Source: Diplosphaera chodatii (Eukaryota; Chlorophyta; Trebouxiophyceae; Prasiolales; Stichococcaceae). Taken from it: a stretch of DNA of 64,000 nucleotides. Of the stretch, positions 59,679-64,000 are shown piece after piece. Location: positions 1 to 64,000 of the forward strand of contig JAALGY010000041.1 in the NCBI GenBank assembly GCA_032358165.1. The letters run 5' to 3'. Under the pieces are notes generated by a model. It had not been told where the DNA came from, searched no databases, and worked only from the letters and a program-made list of their open reading frames with translations. Position 1 is the stretch's first letter. The number at the start of each line of letters is the position of its first letter. A program made the position numbers and the translations under genes.

Positions 59679-61226
59679 TCACAGCGGCTTGCACTGATAA
59701 CACCTGGGGAAGACCCCCAGCTTGTGTGCGTTCCGCACGACAGACCTGATGTTGAAGAACATGCCGAAGCCCGTGAAGGCAACCACGTTCACCGCCGTCA
59801 GCAGGATGTTGATCGCAAACACCGGCTTCCAGCCCCACTTGGCCAGAATGCCTGGTGGCTTCATGGGGCAGTTGCGGCGGTTCTCCTCTGACGAGTAGTA
59901 CCAGTTGTACAGTCCACAGGGGATCAGGAAGCCGATGAAGGGCCCTATCAGCGAAGCAAAGAAGGAGTTCACCAGCGAGTAGAATGGCAGCATCACCGCG
60001 ATGAACCAGATCAGCAGCGCCGGCGGCAGCCGCGACGGCAGCCGGATCCAGTAGGGTTTGGTGTGCGTGTTGATTGCCTTCTCCCACATGTACAGCAGCG
60101 GCGTGATGAAGAGCGACCAGGTGATGAACTGATGAATGATCATCAGCCACACCGACGCCTTCTTCACCGCAGTGATGGGCAGCAGCCCGTACACATTGTC
60201 ATTCACGGCGATCTCTGCCGGGTACGCGAGGTTGACGGCGACCGAGTGGGGGATGGTCAGCCCCAGGTACGCGTACATGAAGCCGATGGAGTAGCCCACG
60301 TCAAAGCGCTTCGGTTTCTGCATTACGTCCATGATCTCCAGGGCGTTGGAGTGGCCGCCGAGCGCGAGGGTGCAGGCGCCCAGGAAGAAGCCCTGCATCG
60401 AGACGGGGCTCCACTGCGCCTCGCTGGGGCTGACGCCGTGCTGCAGCGCGGTCGTGAAGATGTATATCGCTGCAAACGTTGTGCCGAAGATCCCGATGAT
60501 GTTCAGGATGCGGAAGTGGCGGAACGTTGGGACAAAAGAGAAAGCAACCATGGCACCTCCAATGTACAAAGAGTATGCCCTTTTGGAGTGGCTCCTGTCT
60601 ATCGAGTAGACGTTGCCGCCCGCCGCGATGACCTGAGCAATGCCCGTGCCGAAGAGGCTCAGGCCAATGAGAAACTGACTGGCGATCTTGACAAAGATGC
60701 CAAAGCGGCGGCCGCCGCACACCTCCCCCGCAAAGCCCATCACCTCGTGAAACTGGCTGACCGTCCGCCTGACACCACCTTCCTCCCACCACGTCCCCAT
60801 CCGGATCATATAGTTTTTGCGCTCTAAGTAGAACACGATCAGCACAAGCATGGTCCAGACGTTCCACAGGGCCGCGCATATCTGCAGCGTCAGCCCGCCG
60901 ACGATGCCGATCTGCCACATCTGGTGCGGCCACACCAGCATGATCTGCCCAATCTGCGCCATCGCGACTGTGAGCGTGGCGTCTGCCACGGTGTGCCCCT
61001 CGCAGCACAGGCGCTTCCATCCGTTGGCGGTGCCCATGTCGCGCAGCCTGAGCGGCGGGATGCCATCGCCCTTGACACCAATGGCGCCTGAGCACACCTG
61101 ACTCGTGCCAACATGTTGAGCGCCATCGGTTTTGGGGGTGTCGAGCTTCAAATCGAGGTCGGACAGTCCGATCTCGGCGCTGTTGGCGCTATCGTAAAGC
61201 TCAAGCGGCAAGCGGGTGGCGGCCAT
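59679..61226 (-). CDS. AUX1: AUX1/LAX-like amino acid/auxin permease
   Basis: A single open frame of 515 residues from the ATG at 61226 to the stop at 59679. It has about ten hydrophobic helices and fits the AAAP family: VADATLTVAMAQIG, FLIGLSLFGTGIAQVIA, LGGHSNALEIMDVMQKPKRF, TIPHSVAVNLAYPAEIAVND, MIIHQFITWSLFITPLLYMW and LLIWFIAVMLPFYSLVNSF. The C-terminus, GVFPRCYQCKPL, closely matches the conserved end of plant AUX1/LAX auxin influx carriers, which sets it apart from general amino acid permeases. In plants these are plasma-membrane proton symporters for indole-3-acetic acid. Whether this one carries auxin, tryptophan or other amino acids cannot be read from sequence. The lack of introns is unusual for this window. 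Confidence 0.9.
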   Translation of the reverse strand: MAATRLPLELYDSANSAEIGLSDLDLKLDTPKTDGAQHVGTSQVCSGAIGVKGDGIPPLRLRDMGTANGWKRLCCEGHTVADATLTVAMAQIGQIMLVWPHQMWQIGIVGGLTLQICAALWNVWTMLVLIVFYLERKNYMIRMGTWWEEGGVRRTVSQFHEVMGFAGEVCGGRRFGIFVKIASQFLIGLSLFGTGIAQVIAAGGNVYSIDRSHSKRAYSLYIGGAMVAFSFVPTFRHFRILNIIGIFGTTFAAIYIFTTALQHGVSPSEAQWSPVSMQGFFLGACTLALGGHSNALEIMDVMQKPKRFDVGYSIGFMYAYLGLTIPHSVAVNLAYPAEIAVNDNVYGLLPITAVKKASVWLMIIHQFITWSLFITPLLYMWEKAINTHTKPYWIRLPSRLPPALLIWFIAVMLPFYSLVNSFFASLIGPFIGFLIPCGLYNWYYSSEENRRNCPMKPPGILAKWGWKPVFAINILLTAVNVVAFTGFGMFFNIRSVVRNAHKLGVFPRCYQCKPL

Positions 61227-62209
61227 GCGCGGCTAGGCCCGCCGCAGCGGCGGCCGGCAGGCAGGTCAGTCCGCCTGTGTCAAAACCTGCCCAAGACCTG
61301 CCAACTGCGTGCCATGTGGGCCCCACTGCCTAGTGATCAACGCAAGGCGGACCGCTGCGTTGCGGCGAGTGTGTGACCACTGGTGTGTATGTGCTGAGGC
61401 GGGCCAGGGTGAAGATCGCCATGAAGTGCATAAAAACGGCCACACACGGTCAGCACTTGCGACACCCCCAGGGTGGTTACGAATAGTAGCAGCACTCTGT
61501 CAGCCAACAACCCAACATCATGTCAGACTGAATAAGTACGAAGATCATCTGTGTACCGGATCCAGCCACGAAGCATTGCCTGTGTGCGAGCTCCTGAGCC
61601 GGGATGCGGACCGATCAGCTGCTCTGTTCTATGCTGTCTTCTTTCCTGCTGCCAATGCATCCCAATGCCAAGGCACGCGCCGATGCATGGCATTGGCATG
61701 CACTCCAAGATCTGTTGGACCATTTTTCTGCGAGTCGTTCCACAACCCCAGTTGCCTGTGCGGTGGTAGCAGATGGCTCCGGTGTGATGATGCAAGTTCT
61801 GACCTTACTTTACGACAGTGCTGCCACTTTTAAGGAATACATCTGTGAACCAAACCGAAAACAGCCTTAACAACATAAACCACGGCACAGCGACCAGCCA
61901 CGTGGCTGCAGACACACAGCAGCTGCCTGCGCTGCAAAGAGCTGTCACATGACCGCATAGGTGGCGGTGATCTTGAGCTCTATCTGCCCTGAAAACATGT
62001 CGCCAAGCCCAACCAGATGTGCGCAAACCAACACACCCTTAATGGCCAGTCAGTCTGATGCCCCGGCCACTCTGATGAACGTCCTAATGTCCGACTGCTG
62101 CGCCTTACTCAGCACCTGCCTTGTCCTGACCTGCCGTCGCACAGCCTGCCGCTGCGGCCTCCGCCGCCGCAGCTGTTTGCGCAGTCGTCACCGCACTGCA
62201 GCCTTTCAT
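61227..62209. promoter_or_regulatory. Upstream region of AUX1/LAX-like gene and 3' end of POT1-like gene
   Basis: Nearly 1 kb without a convincing coding frame. It should contain the carrier's promoter and the POT1-like 3' UTR. A patch near 61655-61705 is rich in GCAT/CCAAT words and can form a short stem (CCAATGCC with GGCATTGG). No RNA gene is recognised. Confidence 0.4.
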
Positions 62210-64000
62210 TCATGCTGTGCCGGGCCGCGGCTGCAGCGGCGCCGCGACGCGTGTGTCCACGATGAGGTGCACTGCTGTTGCAGCCGGGGCCCTGGGGTCC
62301 TGGTAGTACGTCTTCAGCGCCACCTCCATCCAGGCGCCGCCCTCCCTGGCATTCAGAAAATTTCATGCTTAGTTCCACATGAACTCTAGCGCCACCTTCA
62401 CCCAGGCGCCGCCCTCCCTGGCATTAAAACAGCACATTTCAGGGTGTAGGAAAGCAATTTCAGCGCCACCTCCATCCACAGGGCCACTCCCAGGGGCCAG
62501 TCAGTGCCAGCTTGTGTTGGGGCCCTAGCGTCTGAAACGGATTGTGCGTAGCTATGCAGGGCCCCAACCTTCAGGCTGACAGCTGTGGACAGCCGGTTTT
62601 CAAGACACCTTGCCGTGTAGTAGGCTGGTTTTGCGCTCCAGAATACAGGCATTAATACTGACACTCATGACCAGCCAGTTGACAGATGGACGCTGCGACA
62701 CCAACCTGGTCAGTTCATACGCACCTGGGATTCGGCGTGTCGTTGCGCAGCGCCGCTAGGCAGCCCTGCAGCGCCGCGTGCGCGTCGCCAGCCCCCGGAT
62801 CCGACAGGTCCCGCGGCAGCAGGCCGCCGAACAGCCGCCCCTCCGCATCCCACAGCACCAGCGGCGCCTCCGCAGTCGCGTCCGCCACGGTGAGCTGGGC
62901 AGCGTACACCCACTGCCCGCCTGCACCATGGCAATCCTCACTCTAAGCTGTTTGCCTACGGACCCATGGACTTGTTTGCACGAGTTTTGGGGCGCTTGCT
63001 AATGGTCCAAGCGCTGGTGATGTGAGCAGGCAGCAGACGGAGGTACAGCAACCGCACGCAGGCACAGCAAATGTAGACGAGGCACATGGCCCTGTCGCAA
63101 GCCAGGCATGATTCCATCGCACGGTGCATAAGATGTTGATCAGGTAGGTTCGCTGTTGTCATGTGTTCCACCTGCGCTGCCGTCCTCCTCGTCTGGCTGG
63201 CACAGCTCCGCGACTGAGCCCGGCTGAACATCGGTGAGCCGCACCAGGCAGCGGCTGCGGGCGACGCGACCGCCGACGGTGTGCGCCAGCACCTGGTTTG
63301 GGGGTGTAGCAGAAAGAGCATCAGGCTGCAGGGCTTGCGAGGCATTGAGTCACGACACACAGCAAAGAATGCAGGCATCAGCTTGGGGGCAGGTGCTGGC
63401 CTGGTCATCAGCACAATTGCAGGTTCTGGTGAGTGTTGTAGCTTCGGGGAACAGAGCGATAGGGCATTGCGGATCTTTCGAGCTTCTCGACCATCGAAGC
63501 GCACCTGGCGCAGGGTGCGGAAGGGCTGCGCGTGGTGCGGGGTGGTGGTGCACCACTCGCCGGGGTTCCCCGGCGCCCACCCTGCAGTGCCACACACAGC
63601 ATGCTCCACCTGGTGCCCCAGAGCGAAAGACAGACGGTCGAACAGTCGTTTGAGGATAGCATGCCTCCTGTGCAGTCTGGACGTACGACAAGGGCAGGCC
63701 AGCGGCTGGCGACAGCCACAGTCACACATGTTGAGCTGGCTTATGGGACAAACCCTGCAAACCGCTGCGCTCCACTCAAGGTGTGTCTTTGTTTCGTTAC
63801 CTGCAACATTGTTGGCGGCACGGCGTCTCGCATCCTCTGCCAGCAGCGCAGTCACATCCTCCCCATTCGCTGGCCACGGCAGCCTGCACCACCAACCAAC
63901 TCTGATGACGGGAGTTGGCATCTGACCACAGCAATGAATATGAATGACAGTCAACCGACAACAATGCACCCAACACAACAAGGTGCATGTCAGCTCTGCA
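62210..64000 (-). CDS. POT1: POT1-like telomere-binding protein, C-terminal part
   Basis: The window holds five phase-consistent exons, 63883-63801, 63581-63505, 63292-63172, 62920-62725 and 62345-62210; the gene continues past the right edge. The 62920-62725 exon has an OB-fold look: VYAAQLTVADATAEAPLVLW, then EGRLFGGLLPRDL. The last exon, GGAWMEVALKTYYQD followed by VHLIVDTRV, resembles the end of the POT1 C-terminal OB fold, where a surface-loop Tyr pair and a closing Asp-Thr strand are typical. POT1 caps the telomeric G-strand and its C-terminal half binds TPP1 in animals. The N-terminal DNA-binding OB folds would be outside the window, so the assignment is moderate. The last exon's start is repeated twice more upstream (see repeat entry). 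Confidence 0.68.
62315..62478. repeat. Tandem copies of an exon start in the POT1-like gene
   Basis: The word AGCGCCACCTnCAnCCA recurs at about 62316, 62388 and 62462, a period of 72-74 bp. Copies 1 and 2 also share the whole following acceptor region, CGCCGCCCTCCCTGGCATT. Copy 3 has only the first half. Confidence 0.88.

Noticed and set aside
60063..60827. Long frames opposite or out of phase with the AUX1/LAX-like gene
   Set aside because: They are shadows of the 515-residue permease and show no membrane pattern or motif of their own.
1..64000. CRISPR array, tRNA or rRNA genes, transposon ends, viral genes
   Set aside because: I looked for spaced direct repeats, clover-leaf signals, long terminal or inverted repeats and transposase or capsid motifs and saw none that held up by eye.

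Overview
The window is a piece of a nuclear genome from a plant-lineage microbe, most likely a green alga (trebouxiophyte-like). The evidence is: short introns in nearly every gene, usually about 100-300 bp, most ending in TGCAG; GC-rich coding exons full of Ala, Gln and Gly runs; and a eukaryotic gene set that mixes plant-type genes (an RH50-type plastid helicase, an AUX1/LAX carrier, a CBM20 starch-binding protein, an AtPH1-like PH protein) with general eukaryotic ones (EMC1, TAPT1, condensin CAP-G, PDCD5, HSCB). No prokaryotic operon, CRISPR array, integrase or transposase was found. The species cannot be named from the sequence alone.

Layout. 1-8.6 kb, minus strand: an Armadillo-repeat gene running off the left edge and, just upstream of it, a kinase-like gene that lacks the DFG motif; the two may be one gene. 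9.2-12.4 kb (-): DEAD-box helicase, RH50 type. 13.1-14.0 kb (+): PDCD5. 14.6-16.5 kb (-): CBM20 protein. 17.2-19.1 kb (+): HSCB. 19.4-21.0 kb (-): MPDU1-type PQ-loop protein. 21.6-28.8 kb (-): EMC1. 29.4-33.3 kb (+): a GT69 mannosyltransferase-like type II membrane enzyme. 33.6-34.0 kb (-): single-exon PH protein. 34.6-39.2 kb (+): TAPT1/POD1. 40.3-42.7 kb (-): non-canonical poly(A) polymerase with an in-frame TAG. 44.1-47.6 kb (+): ArgJ. 48.3-50.5 kb (-): unrecognised low-complexity gene. 51.1-59.0 kb (+): condensin subunit CAP-G. 59.7-61.2 kb (-): single-exon AUX1/LAX-like carrier. 62.2-64.0 kb (-): C-terminal part of a POT1-like telomere protein.

Exon models were built by joining GT-AG (sometimes GC-AG) sites so that reading phase is kept throughout. 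For PDCD5, HSCB, the helicase, GT69, ArgJ, MPDU1, the CBM20 gene downstream of its first exon, and the ARM gene, every junction fits in phase apart from one extra base in one ARM exon. Genes here are independent housekeeping units rather than one pathway. Loose themes are secretory-pathway and glycosylation functions (EMC1, MPDU1, GT69, TAPT1) and chromosome maintenance (CAP-G, POT1). The most unusual signals are an in-frame amber codon in the poly(A) polymerase, a tandemly repeated exon start in the POT1-like gene, a one-base frameshift in the ARM gene, a high share of GC-AG introns, and two intronless genes among intron-rich neighbours.
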